A stretch of DNA of 64,000 nucleotides. It comes from Luteolibacter pohnpeiensis (lineage in GTDB: Bacteria; Verrucomicrobiota; Verrucomicrobiia; Verrucomicrobiales; Akkermansiaceae). Below are positions 26,805-35,210 of this stretch, piece by piece. Position 1 is the stretch's first letter. Every line of letters begins with the position of its first letter. The notes beneath the pieces were generated by a model. The model saw only the letters and a list, made by a program, of their open reading frames with translations. It was not told where the DNA came from and did no database searches. Made by a program: the position numbers and the translations under genes. The stretch covers positions 17,209 through 81,208 of the forward strand of contig NZ_JAENIJ010000022.1 of the NCBI RefSeq assembly GCF_016595435.1, written 5' to 3'.

Positions 26805-27653
26805 ATGCACTGGAAAATACGCGGAAATAAGGTCGATCTCAGTCAGATAGGCATGATCATGGGAATTCTGAACGTAACTCCGGATTCGTTTTCAGACGGC
26901 GGCAGTCATGCGGATGTCCCGACTGCACTTGCCCATGCTCATCGCATGATTGAGGACGGTGCCGACATCATCGATATCGGTGGCGAATCGACCAGGCCTG
27001 GCGCCGCCGCAATTCCAGTGGACATCGAAATTCAACGAACCTTGCCGATCATTCGCGCATTGCGGTCTGAATGGGATGGGTTGATCTCGATCGATACCCA
27101 CAAGAGCGCTGTCGCAGCCGCTGCGCTGGAGGCAGGCGCAGACATCGTGAACGATATCTCCGGCTTGGAAGGCGATCCCGAGATGACTGCAGTCTGCAAC
27201 GCCGCCGGATGCGGAGTGGTCGTCATGCACATGCAAGGTGATCCGCGTACGATGCAGCTAGCGCCTGCCTATGAAGATGTCACGGCAGAGGTAAAAACGT
27301 ATTTCACGCGTCGACTGGAAACATTGGAGCGTGCTGGAATGGACCTTGCGTCCATTTGTCTCGATCCAGGTATCGGCTTCGGCAAAAGCGCCGCACACAA
27401 TCTCGAACTCATCCGCAATTTGGATAAAATCAGCCCGGCAGCTTCGCCCGTGTTGCTCGGCGTTTCCCGCAAGTCCTTTATTGCCAGCACGCTTGGAAAC
27501 ACCGATCTTTCCTTGCGCGATTGGCCGACGGTGGCGCTCACCTCATACGCCCGCGAACGTGGCGTCATGATTCACCGTGTCCACCAGGTGAAACGAAATG
27601 CCCAAGCACTTCGCATGACCGAAGCGATCATGGGCCTGAGCCGAAAAAACTGA
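26805..27653 (+). CDS. folP: Dihydropteroate synthase
   Basis: Condenses 6-hydroxymethyl-7,8-dihydropterin diphosphate with p-aminobenzoate in folate synthesis; the target of sulfonamides. A 282-residue TIM barrel with the family signatures MGILNVTPDSFSDGG (19-33), IIDIGGESTRPGA (55-67), ISIDTHK, VVVMHMQGDPRTMQ, CLDPGIGFGKS and LLGVSRKSFI. It is not in a folate operon. It is convergent with the amidase gene (two bases between stops) and divergent from the small secreted protein gene. Confidence 0.97.
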   Translation: MHWKIRGNKVDLSQIGMIMGILNVTPDSFSDGGSHADVPTALAHAHRMIEDGADIIDIGGESTRPGAAAIPVDIEIQRTLPIIRALRSEWDGLISIDTHKSAVAAAALEAGADIVNDISGLEGDPEMTAVCNAAGCGVVVMHMQGDPRTMQLAPAYEDVTAEVKTYFTRRLETLERAGMDLASICLDPGIGFGKSAAHNLELIRNLDKISPAASPVLLGVSRKSFIASTLGNTDLSLRDWPTVALTSYARERGVMIHRVHQVKRNAQALRMTEAIMGLSRKN

Positions 27654-27655
27654 GA

Positions 27656-28714
27656 TTAGCGTCTACCGGCAGTCGCTGTACTGACGTTACTCCGGTAGCA
27701 CTCTACCGCGTAGACGACTGACTCAGCGATCAGGTTCTGGTAAGCATCACTGCTGATGAGTTTTGCTTCGTATGGATTCGACATGAATCCACCTTCAAAA
27801 AGGATTGCTGGATGGCGCACGCCTGACAAAACGCTGAAGCGAGCGCGCTTGATACCTCGGTCGAATGTGGTGACGCCTTTCTTTTGCAAGAGCCGCAGGG
27901 TGTATCCATGAACCGCAGTTGCCAACGCGATGTTGGCTGAATCGTGTTGATTGCCAGCTCTGGAAATGCTGTCCGCAGCGACAACGCCACGGCCATAGTG
28001 CGCCACTCCGGGAGGAGAGAGGGTGAAAGTCTCAATTCCTCGCGCGCTTCGGCCTCCAGAATTGAAATGCAGCGAAATGAAAAGCGCATTCTCTTGCACC
28101 GCATTGGCGATATCCACCCGCCCTTGTAGCGAAACATATCGATCGGAGTCACGTGTCATGATCACCCGAAATCTTTCGGGTCTTGATTCAAGGATCGCTT
28201 TGACCCGATAGGCCAGCTTCAGGGTGTAATTTGCCTCTGTTCCGATGGAATTGGTGGAACCCGGATCTTTGCCACCGTGGCCGGGATCGAGAATGATCGT
28301 TCGGAAATTCCCAGCATCGGAGATGAATTGCGGCCTCAGAACCGGATCGATGAGCTTCGTTAAATCGAGGCGGGAAACGTAAGTTTTCGAGCCTTGCTCC
28401 ACGACAGGATTCGAGAGGATGAACTTCACATTGTTCATCAGGCATTCTTGCGCACCGACCTGCAGCTTCATTTCGATGCTCTTGCTATCGAGGACCAATC
28501 GATCTCCGGACTGCTTGAAACTGGTGAACTTGTAAAAATTCTTCACCCCTTCAACCGCCACGTATTCCTTGCCGTTGATCTTCGTAACATCCCAGCCTGC
28601 CTCATTTTCAGCATGCGCAGCCGTTGGGAAACCAGTTCCGATGGTGATCAAACCTGTTGTCAGAAATGACAAACACAGACGTAATAGGGATTTCGGGTGG
28701 GGAAAAACGGCCAT
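27656..28714 (-). CDS. N-acetylmuramoyl-L-alanine amidase (Amidase_3)
   Basis: A zinc amidase cleaving the bond between muramic acid and L-Ala in peptidoglycan, used in cell separation. The signal peptide (to about residue 35, ending in AAHA) is followed by a beta-rich N-terminal region of about 100 residues. The AmiC-like catalytic domain has TIILDPGHGGKDPGS (zinc His), a conserved Glu (IGTEANYTLKLA), ALFISLHFNSGGR (second His) and PAILFEGGFMSNPYEA with the catalytic Glu. At 352 residues it has one N-terminal and one catalytic domain and no obvious LysM repeat. Confidence 0.93.
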   Translation of the reverse strand: MAVFPHPKSLLRLCLSFLTTGLITIGTGFPTAAHAENEAGWDVTKINGKEYVAVEGVKNFYKFTSFKQSGDRLVLDSKSIEMKLQVGAQECLMNNVKFILSNPVVEQGSKTYVSRLDLTKLIDPVLRPQFISDAGNFRTIILDPGHGGKDPGSTNSIGTEANYTLKLAYRVKAILESRPERFRVIMTRDSDRYVSLQGRVDIANAVQENALFISLHFNSGGRSARGIETFTLSPPGVAHYGRGVVAADSISRAGNQHDSANIALATAVHGYTLRLLQKKGVTTFDRGIKRARFSVLSGVRHPAILFEGGFMSNPYEAKLISSDAYQNLIAESVVYAVECYRSNVSTATAGRR

Positions 28715-28898
28715 GAGATTTGGGTTCTGTGGCTTATCGAGATCCCAGAAATACCTTTTTCACCGATAGTTGACAACCGGTTTTCCCTTACTTGAAACAA
28801 ATGCCCGGGTTTTATGAAAATCCGCAAGCACGAGCTGTGCGGAAATTCAATCAACCAGATCACATGCCGGGCAGCTTAATTAGCTTAATTCCAGCACC

Positions 28899-29351
28899 TT
28901 AAGGCACACGAAAGATTTTATGATCTGATGTAGTTGGATCTTTCACATACTGCCCTGATGCGAAGCCAGATACGTCAACTTCATTGTAGGGCGGGTACGG
29001 ACTCAAAACGATATTCGGCTTCACCGTCTTTTCTGCAACCGGGTATCTAGAGGAATCGGGTCGACTCGTGGGCACATCAGAGCGATAGGAATCGTTCGAT
29101 CCATAAGCTCCACCCTGGCCATAAACATCGCCAGCGCGTCGTTGCTGATTTTCCTGATACGCTGCAACGCCTGTTCCGACTGCGGCGCCAATTGCAGCAC
29201 CTCTCACGACGTCGGCACTGCTGTCACCCGCAATCGCGCCAAGCGCGCCACCACCCAATGCTCCAAGACCAGCTCCTTGCTGTTGATAAGGGGAACAAGA
29301 AGCCAGGAGAAGGAGCAAGCCGGCAGCCGCTGGATAGATGATTCGTTGCAT
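28899..29351 (-). CDS. Glycine-zipper lipoprotein
   Basis: A 150-residue lipoprotein. The signal (MQRIIYPAAAGLLLLLASC) has Cys19 as the lipidation site. Residues 27-65 form a glycine-zipper membrane-like segment (GLGALGGGALGAIAGDSSA and GAAIGAAVGTGVAAY) of the kind in OmpA-like/YmgG-type proteins. The C-terminal half is polar and ends in DHKIFRVP. It is 27 bp from the upstream squalene-synthase-family gene. A structural envelope role is likely but unproven. Confidence 0.82.
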   Translation of the reverse strand: MQRIIYPAAAGLLLLLASCSPYQQQGAGLGALGGGALGAIAGDSSADVVRGAAIGAAVGTGVAAYQENQQRRAGDVYGQGGAYGSNDSYRSDVPTSRPDSSRYPVAEKTVKPNIVLSPYPPYNEVDVSGFASGQYVKDPTTSDHKIFRVP

Positions 29352-29378
29352 GTATTTTTGACGGGTGTGTTTGCTAGG

Positions 29379-30218
29379 TTATTCGATCATGTGGTTTCTA
29401 GCAACTAGTTGCTTCGAAAGTAGGGCAAGTTTTCTGGCTTTCGATAACTCGTAGCGCTTGTCAAAAACCCGGAATCCATCGTCCCGCATCTTTTTCAGCA
29501 GGGTTCGATAGATATCCCCCATCACTCTTGCAGCGATCAATTCCTGAAAGTCCTCCATGGGGAGCAGCCGATCAGCTTGATCAAAATAATCTTCAGCGCG
29601 TGCTGCCTCGAACTCCATCAATTCGATAAAACGTGCATCGCCCAGCTTCGATTGGAGATCTTCCACCCCATAGTCAAATTGCTTCAGATCTTGTAGTGGC
29701 AGATAAATTCTGCCGCCATTATTCAGATCCTCATGGATATCGCGCAGAATATTCGTAAGTTGCAAGGCCTTCGCTAGGGTCAGCGCGTAGGCTTCGCTTT
29801 CAGGATTTTTGCAGCCAAAAAGCCGGATCGATACAAGGCCCACAGCTCCGGCCACGTGCCAGATGTAATCTTCAAGCGCCTCCCAATTATCAAATCTCTG
29901 GATTTCCAGATCCATTTTGCAGCCTCTGGCAATCGCACCGAGCAAGTTTCCCGGGATTTGATGACGAAGTTTCAATTCCTCGACTTCCCGCTGGAAATCA
30001 TCAGGTGAGGTAAATTGATTTTCGACTCCATCGATCCAGGAGGCCAATGCCGCCGCTCGTTCCGCAAGTGGCCGATCCGGCTCGTCGGCGAGATCGTCCA
30101 TGGTCCGGCAATACGCGTAAAAAACCACCATGTCGTCGCGCCGCTCCTTGGGAAGGAGCTTCAGCGCCAATGCGAGATTGGATTTCGCTTTGCGGGTGAT
30201 TTCAGACGCGGACCGCAC
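29379..30218 (-). CDS. Squalene/phytoene synthase family protein
   Basis: A 279-residue head-to-head prenyl transferase homologue (CrtB/HpnC/HpnD/squalene synthase family), condensing two prenyl diphosphates for carotenoids, squalene or hopanoids. The first aspartate-rich motif is YAYCRTMDDLADEPD (34-48), and the second is LTNILRDIHEDLNNGGRIYLP. Both contain the Mg-binding Asp residues. At 279 residues it fits HpnC/HpnD or CrtB more than eukaryotic-type squalene synthase, but the product cannot be fixed. It is 3 bp downstream of lepB, so probably cotranscribed. Confidence 0.9.
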   Translation of the reverse strand: MRSASEITRKAKSNLALALKLLPKERRDDMVVFYAYCRTMDDLADEPDRPLAERAAALASWIDGVENQFTSPDDFQREVEELKLRHQIPGNLLGAIARGCKMDLEIQRFDNWEALEDYIWHVAGAVGLVSIRLFGCKNPESEAYALTLAKALQLTNILRDIHEDLNNGGRIYLPLQDLKQFDYGVEDLQSKLGDARFIELMEFEAARAEDYFDQADRLLPMEDFQELIAARVMGDIYRTLLKKMRDDGFRVFDKRYELSKARKLALLSKQLVARNHMIE

Positions 30219-30221
30219 AAG

Positions 30222-31451
30222 TTAATGGATAAAGCCCCAGTGACCGGTCGAAAATGGCCAAAGTGAGAACAAAGCAGGGCCAACCAGGTTGAACTCTTTC
30301 ACCGTTCCCCAATAGCGGGAATCCAGAGAGTTCCCGGTGTTGTCACCAAACGCAGCATACTCGCGTAGGCCTGGAGGTGCATCCGCACTCAGAACCAGTT
30401 GATCCGTAGGCTTGGTCAGATACTGATACTTACCCACTTCAGGTGATGCCAAAACGTAGCCGTGATGATCCTTTGAAAAGGGCGGACCTCCTTTAGCAAC
30501 TCGCTGGAATCCCGGCTCCTGAGCCACTTTCCCGTTCACGAGCAAATTCGGTGTTTGGATCGACAAGCTATCCCCCGGGACGCCTCCAAGTCGTTTGATG
30601 TAGTGAGTTCCACCAGCCTGCTCATGAGCTCCACCCGGTTCAGCGCTCGCCTTCTCCCGATCATATTCCTCGATTCCTCGAATACCCAACGTATCGAACA
30701 CGAACACTTCACCCCGGTGTGGGCGGCGGAATTGATAGGACATTTTATCGACCAGGACCAAATCGCCTGAATCCAAATAGCCTTCGCAAAGCACCGTTCC
30801 CGCAGGAATCATACCGCCGTTGGTGTAGGCCTTGTTGAATGCATCACGCAGTCCAATCTCAAGCATTTGGGAAGCCGGGCCAGGCAACTCAATGCTCGAA
30901 CCATCACGACAAATGATGCGTGAGCGGGTGAAGAAATGAAGCTTTTGGTAGTCCATCACCGGAAAATGCCCACCTGGAAAACTAATGAGGCAGTCACGAT
31001 CGCTCACCACTTTGACGTAGTTGCGCCCCTTGGTTGCCATCTGGAGCATCCGAGTCGGGAAGCTGGGCCATTTTTCTTTCGACTCTTTGGTGCCGACAAT
31101 GCCGTTCAAAGTTGGCTGCATCGAGCCGGTTGGAATCCGGAATGGCTGCAAATAATACGCTCGAAGCCCAAGTGCGATGACGATCGCAACGAACATCACT
31201 TCGACATTCTCCTCAAACCAGCCTTGTGGCTTTTCACGTGGAAGCGAATTCTCGCAGATCGCTTTCAATTGCTTTGAGGCTTCGTTGCTCTTTTCGCGAT
31301 CCCCCTCCTTCACGGCTTTCAGCAGATCCGCCCGCCGGGATTCAATTTCCTCCACCCTATCCGGCTTGAGAAGATCCCGCTTATAATTGACGAACTTGCG
31401 AGCGCCTTTGGCCAAAAGCTTCGCATCCTTCTTCCACTTTGCCGTGAACAT
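30222..31451 (-). CDS. lepB: Signal peptidase I with a large insertion
   Basis: Membrane-bound serine/lysine peptidase cutting Sec signal peptides. A charged N-terminal region of about 80 residues precedes one membrane helix (about 83-102). The catalytic Ser110 is in FRIPTGSMQPTL, the general-base Lys286 in HYIKRLGGVPGDS, and the closing box is FGDNTGNSLDSRYWG. The usual spacer between the Ser box and the substrate-binding strand (GDLVLVDKMSYQFRRPHRGE) is about 100 residues longer than in typical enzymes. At 409 residues it is therefore large for the family. It leads the run with the squalene-synthase-family gene. Confidence 0.93.
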   Translation of the reverse strand: MFTAKWKKDAKLLAKGARKFVNYKRDLLKPDRVEEIESRRADLLKAVKEGDREKSNEASKQLKAICENSLPREKPQGWFEENVEVMFVAIVIALGLRAYYLQPFRIPTGSMQPTLNGIVGTKESKEKWPSFPTRMLQMATKGRNYVKVVSDRDCLISFPGGHFPVMDYQKLHFFTRSRIICRDGSSIELPGPASQMLEIGLRDAFNKAYTNGGMIPAGTVLCEGYLDSGDLVLVDKMSYQFRRPHRGEVFVFDTLGIRGIEEYDREKASAEPGGAHEQAGGTHYIKRLGGVPGDSLSIQTPNLLVNGKVAQEPGFQRVAKGGPPFSKDHHGYVLASPEVGKYQYLTKPTDQLVLSADAPPGLREYAAFGDNTGNSLDSRYWGTVKEFNLVGPALFSLWPFSTGHWGFIH

Positions 31452-31604
31452 GGCTGGAGCATCCTATTCGTTGCCCAAAACTGCAAGCGCCAAGCAAACC
31501 GTAATACAATCTGGAAGAACCAACTCAGACCTTCCTAAGAACCTTCAAACTCGATCCAGAGGAAGAGATCGATTTTGAAACCAAGCCCAAACCATCAAAA
31601 CAAA

Positions 31605-31628
31605 AGAGGCGGGCCGAAGCCCGCCTCT
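31605..31628 (-). terminator. Rho-independent terminator after the PEP-CTERM gene
   Basis: AGAGGCGGGC (31605-31614) pairs perfectly with GCCCGCCTCT (31619-31628) around a CGAA tetraloop. On the minus strand the stem is followed by TTTTGTTTTG. It ends the PEP-CTERM transcript and separates it from lepB downstream. Confidence 0.92.
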
Positions 31629-31663
31629 AAAAAATATTCAGGAATCAAAATCCCGTCACCGCA

Positions 31664-32296
31664 TTAGCGGCGGCGGCGAAGAAGCCCAAGAGCACCAAGA
31701 GCACCAAGAAGTGCTACGGAAGGTTCTGGGACAACTCCGAATGTAAGACCAGTTGCTGATCTGACAGGGTCGGTTCCTACAAAAGGATCATCATAGTCAG
31801 AGGCAGATCCATCAGCAGGAAGAATAAATGACGCATCAGTCAGAATGCCTGCCTGAACTCCATCTGAATCAAACCAAACTATCGAGAAACTATCTCCCTG
31901 AGAAATACCGAGTTCTCCAAGAACCAAGTCCGTAATTCCCGTAATTCCGCCATCACCACCGGTGGTAACAAAATCACCTTCAGAATAAAGGGAGGTGTCG
32001 GTGGTTAAATCACTTGAAAGAACCAAAACGTTGGTTGTAGCAGTGCCACCAGTAGTTAACACAACTTCAGTGCCGGCAGTTAAATCAACAGAGTCGTATG
32101 TGGTGGATAAACCAGATCCGTCCGTATCAATGATAATACCCCAGTAGAGACCATTAGATACCGTACCGCTTGCATCTGCAAAATTTGATGTCACACCACC
32201 AGCAAATGCATTGTTAAAATTAAGTGTTACAGTAGCAAAAGCAGGACTAGCAAAACCAAATGCGGCAACCAAGCTCAGTATAATTTTCTTTTTCAT
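31664..32296 (-). CDS. PEP-CTERM sorted exported protein
   Basis: A 210-residue surface-type protein. A signal peptide (MKKKIILSLVAAFGFASPAFA) leads into a Ser/Thr/Gly-rich mature part. The C-terminus is a textbook PEP-CTERM signal: VPEPS, a hydrophobic stretch (VALLGALGALGLL) and RRRR. Such tails are processed by an exosortase (EpsH/Xrt type), which is not in the window. It follows the TIGR02597-type gene by 24 bp on the same strand, a pair I associate with Verrucomicrobia. Function of the mature part is unknown. Confidence 0.93.
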   Translation of the reverse strand: MKKKIILSLVAAFGFASPAFATVTLNFNNAFAGGVTSNFADASGTVSNGLYWGIIIDTDGSGLSTTYDSVDLTAGTEVVLTTGGTATTNVLVLSSDLTTDTSLYSEGDFVTTGGDGGITGITDLVLGELGISQGDSFSIVWFDSDGVQAGILTDASFILPADGSASDYDDPFVGTDPVRSATGLTFGVVPEPSVALLGALGALGLLRRRR

Positions 32297-32320
32297 AATT
32301 TAATTAATAACAAGAATCAA

Positions 32321-33340
32321 TTAAAGTTCACTAACATAAGAAGGCGTAGCAGTCCAGTCGATATCACCAACAGGAGCAGTCGATACGCGTCGATAAACAT
32401 AGCCTACGCCAGCTTTAATCGTGTAAGCGTCCGTTTGAATACCAGAGACTCCAAGAAGACCGATCCAATCAGTTCCATTCCAAACCAAAATCTCACTGGC
32501 AGCTTTGTTCACACCCGTCGATGCATTATTGAATGCAAGCAAACGGTCACCAGCTGTGAAGCCCAATCCAAGGGATCCAATGGTCTGGTCAACAGGACTA
32601 AAGAAACTAATGCGATTATCCTGATTGCCCGTACCAAGCTTAGAGATGAGCGCTCCACTCGCATAAGTAGGAACCTCTCCGCTAACAATCAGACTTTCGA
32701 TAGCGGTAGCACCACTCCGAAGGATGAATGATTCGCCTGGATAGAGAATTGTATTCGAGGCTGTACCTGAGCCACCAACGAGCTGAACCCAGCTACTACC
32801 GCTCCAAACGTATTGCAAGTTAGAAGCGAGGTTCTCACCTGCTGTTGTTCCACTGAATGCAAGAACGCGAGTTCCAGCAGGAAGATCGGAGGAAAAGAAC
32901 GAAGATAACGTCCACGCTTTGGAAACCGAGACCATATCTCCAGCAACAACAGCGGAAAGATCACCACCACCAACAACTGACACAGTCAGTGAATCTGTGG
33001 AAGTAGCAGTCACAAGGGCCATCAAACCTTCGCCATCTCCCGACGTTACAACGCAAATGTAAGGGGTGCTAGAATCGGATGAAAACTCATCGGCCTCAAA
33101 TGAAGCACTTGAAAAGGAAATCACAGACCCGGAGACCGAAGTTACCGCTCCTGAAAACTCTGTAGACCTCTGAAGAGGAATAGAGATAGCAACATCAGTA
33201 TTAGCAGGAACTGCAGCGCTACCATCGGTAACACCAAGGCTAACATACCCAACAGGAGTGGTTTTCGCGGTAACCTGCGCGGAGGCAGCGCCGCATGCGG
33301 CTAGTGCGGCTAAAATTGAATAAGAAATGAATGGTTTCAT
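32321..33340 (-). CDS. TIGR02597-type exported protein
   Basis: A 339-residue secreted protein with a signal peptide (ISYSILAALAACGAASAQ) and a beta-rich body of repeated modules. TTPVGYVSLGV and AISIPLQRSTEFSGAVTSVS near the start, and the repeated pattern of W-N/S-G-x-x-W (YVWSGSSWVQLVG and LVWNGTDWIGLLG), match the verrucomicrobial family TIGR02597 as I know it. It has no PEP-CTERM tail itself. It is probably cotranscribed with the PEP-CTERM gene. The family role is not known. Confidence 0.75.
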   Translation of the reverse strand: MKPFISYSILAALAACGAASAQVTAKTTPVGYVSLGVTDGSAAVPANTDVAISIPLQRSTEFSGAVTSVSGSVISFSSASFEADEFSSDSSTPYICVVTSGDGEGLMALVTATSTDSLTVSVVGGGDLSAVVAGDMVSVSKAWTLSSFFSSDLPAGTRVLAFSGTTAGENLASNLQYVWSGSSWVQLVGGSGTASNTILYPGESFILRSGATAIESLIVSGEVPTYASGALISKLGTGNQDNRISFFSPVDQTIGSLGLGFTAGDRLLAFNNASTGVNKAASEILVWNGTDWIGLLGVSGIQTDAYTIKAGVGYVYRRVSTAPVGDIDWTATPSYVSEL

Positions 33341-33401
33341 GACGGCTTGGAGTTTGGCTGGGGACTGATTTTGTTCGAGAATAATCGTGTTTGGGTTTGT
33401 G

Positions 33402-33418
33402 GCATGTTCGTCACATGC
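33402..33418. promoter_or_regulatory. Short inverted repeat upstream of the TIGR02597-type gene
   Basis: GCATGT (33402-33407) and ACATGC (33413-33418) form a 6-bp dyad with a 5-bp spacer, 62 bp before the start codon of the minus-strand gene. It could be an operator. A chance dyad of this length is not rare. Confidence 0.25.
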
Positions 33419-33586
33419 ATGGTATTTTTTGAGGCTGATTCAGCTTTCACCGCTAATAAAGCAGGCCAGCGGCCAATCCCGCAAGAAAATTTGTCGAAAT
33501 TTTTTCGCTAATTTTGGTTTTTTTTGGCCAGTCAATATCACTCCTAACTCGTTCGCTACCAATGATTGGATTGCAGCGTTTGAAAA

Positions 33587-34528
33587 TCATGGCCAATGAG
33601 TGATCGATTTCAGGAAGGTCAGACGATCTGCTATTTCCTGCTGGGTGAGCGTTTGAAGCCGACGGGTGGAAAATGCTTCGCAGGTGAACGATGCCACCAC
33701 AGTTCCCTGCACCACTGCCTGACGAATATCATCGAAAAGGAACTCGGATTTGGTGGTTGCGGCGAGGTAGCCGGCCAGGGCTCCGAGGAAGGAATCGCCA
33801 GCGCCGGTCGGGTCAGCAACTTCGGTCAGAGGAATCGCCGCACAGCGGAAAAGTTGTGGTTCCGCATCGCTGCCCGATGAAAACAGAATCGCTCCAAACT
33901 CTCCGAGCTTGATGACTACGTGCTGCGGCCCTTTTTCAAGCAATCGTTTGCCTGCAACGATGAGATTGCTGGTCCCCACGAAATCCCGTGCTTCGCTCTC
34001 ATTGATGACCAGGAGATCGATCCGCTTGAGCACCTTGTGGAGCGACTCATTGGCGATCGAGATCCACAAGTCCATGGTATCGGCCACGACGAATCGCTTT
34101 TCCGCCGTGCATTGATTGAGCAGCTCCAATTGGTTATCGGGCGCCATATTGGCCAAAACAATGATCGGAATGCCTGCAGCCGTGCTCGGAACACTCACTT
34201 TCCAGTCTTCCAGCACGTTGACCGCCACCTGCTTGGTCGTCCGGTCGTTCATGTTTTCATGATATTCGCCCGACCAGAAAAAGGAATCACCCTCGGATTT
34301 CTCCAGGCCATCCAGATTGATTCCGCGACTTTCGAGCAGATCGATGTGCTCTTGTGGGAAATCCTTGCCGATAATCCCCACCAGATGAACGGAAGGAGAA
34401 TAGTATGACGCTGCGATAGCCGCATAGGATGCTGACCCGCCGAGAAGGTTAACGGCCTCTGCTGTTGGAGTCTTGACGTTATCGATCGCGACCGAGCCGC
34501 CGATTAGGATGGGGGTAGGATTGGCCAT
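33587..34528 (-). CDS. PfkB-family sugar/nucleoside kinase
   Basis: A 313-residue ribokinase-fold kinase. The N-terminal part has LIGGSVAIDNVKTP and NLLGGSASYAAIAASYY (substrate-side glycines). The C-terminal signature is VADPTGAGDSFLGALAGYLA, with the catalytic Asp in GAGDSF. The substrate is not clear. It is the last gene of accB-accC-thiE-pfkB, 11 bp behind thiE. PfkB kinases can act on ribose, fructose, adenosine or a thiamine precursor, so the neighbour thiE is only a weak hint. Confidence 0.9.
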   Translation of the reverse strand: MANPTPILIGGSVAIDNVKTPTAEAVNLLGGSASYAAIAASYYSPSVHLVGIIGKDFPQEHIDLLESRGINLDGLEKSEGDSFFWSGEYHENMNDRTTKQVAVNVLEDWKVSVPSTAAGIPIIVLANMAPDNQLELLNQCTAEKRFVVADTMDLWISIANESLHKVLKRIDLLVINESEARDFVGTSNLIVAGKRLLEKGPQHVVIKLGEFGAILFSSGSDAEPQLFRCAAIPLTEVADPTGAGDSFLGALAGYLAATTKSEFLFDDIRQAVVQGTVVASFTCEAFSTRRLQTLTQQEIADRLTFLKSITHWP

Positions 34529-34539
34529 AAAAATGGAGT

Positions 34540-35172
34540 TCAGGAATGATTTAGCGAGTCTTTGAAAAATCGGGCAGCTTCAGAAATGTTCTCAGCTTGG
34601 AGCAAATCCGAAACCACGACGATCCGACGCGCTCCAGAATTGATGACCAAGGGCAGCGTCGTCCGGTTGATCCCGCCGATGCAAAACGCCGGCAGCGCTG
34701 AACCGACTTCAGCTTCCATGATGGGGATATTTTCCAGTCCGATGGCCGGGCGTCCGGGTTTGGTCGGCGTTGGGAAAAGCGGACCAAAACCAATGTAGTC
34801 AGCCCCTTCCGCCAAAGCGGCTCTCGCCTGATTCAGGGAATGCGTTGAACGGCCGACGATTTTTCCGGGGCCGACGATTTTTCTCACTGCCGCAATTTCG
34901 CCATCGTCCTGGCCGATATGGACACCATCGGCATCCAATCCAGCGGCCATTTCGGGGAAATCATTCAGAATGAAAGGCACTTGGGCTTCGCGACAAAGCG
35001 GGATGAGCCGCGAAGCGACATCGCGAATGAGATCAAGCTCCTTCCCCTTCGCTCTCAGCTGCAACAAATCCGCCCCGCCCTTGAGCAATTCCCGAGTGAC
35101 CTCTTCCGCATCGGTCGCCGAAACGTAGCCGAGATCAAGGATCGCGTAGAGCTTCGGGTCGGAAGGAAGCAT
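34540..35172 (-). CDS. thiE: Thiamine-phosphate synthase
   Basis: Joins the HMP-diphosphate and thiazole-phosphate halves of thiamine phosphate. A 210-residue TIM barrel with LLKGGADLLQLRAKGKELD (diphosphate side), FILNDFPEMAAGLDADGVHI and GQDD (Mg and diphosphate ligands), IVGRSTHSLNQARAALAEGA and DYIGFGPLFPTPTKPGR. These match ThiE rather than TenI, which lacks several diphosphate ligands, although the two families are close. It lies between accC and the pfkB-type gene. No TPP riboswitch was seen upstream because it is inside an operon. Confidence 0.9.
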   Translation of the reverse strand: MLPSDPKLYAILDLGYVSATDAEEVTRELLKGGADLLQLRAKGKELDLIRDVASRLIPLCREAQVPFILNDFPEMAAGLDADGVHIGQDDGEIAAVRKIVGPGKIVGRSTHSLNQARAALAEGADYIGFGPLFPTPTKPGRPAIGLENIPIMEAEVGSALPAFCIGGINRTTLPLVINSGARRIVVVSDLLQAENISEAARFFKDSLNHS

Positions 35173-35210
35173 CAGCTTGGAGAAATGGGGATCGTGTCAG
35201 CTCAGCAGGT

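Noticed and set aside
33402..33418. LuxR-type box upstream of the TIGR02597 gene
   Set aside because: The dyad is only 6 bp and does not match a known consensus well. Kept as a low-confidence feature only.
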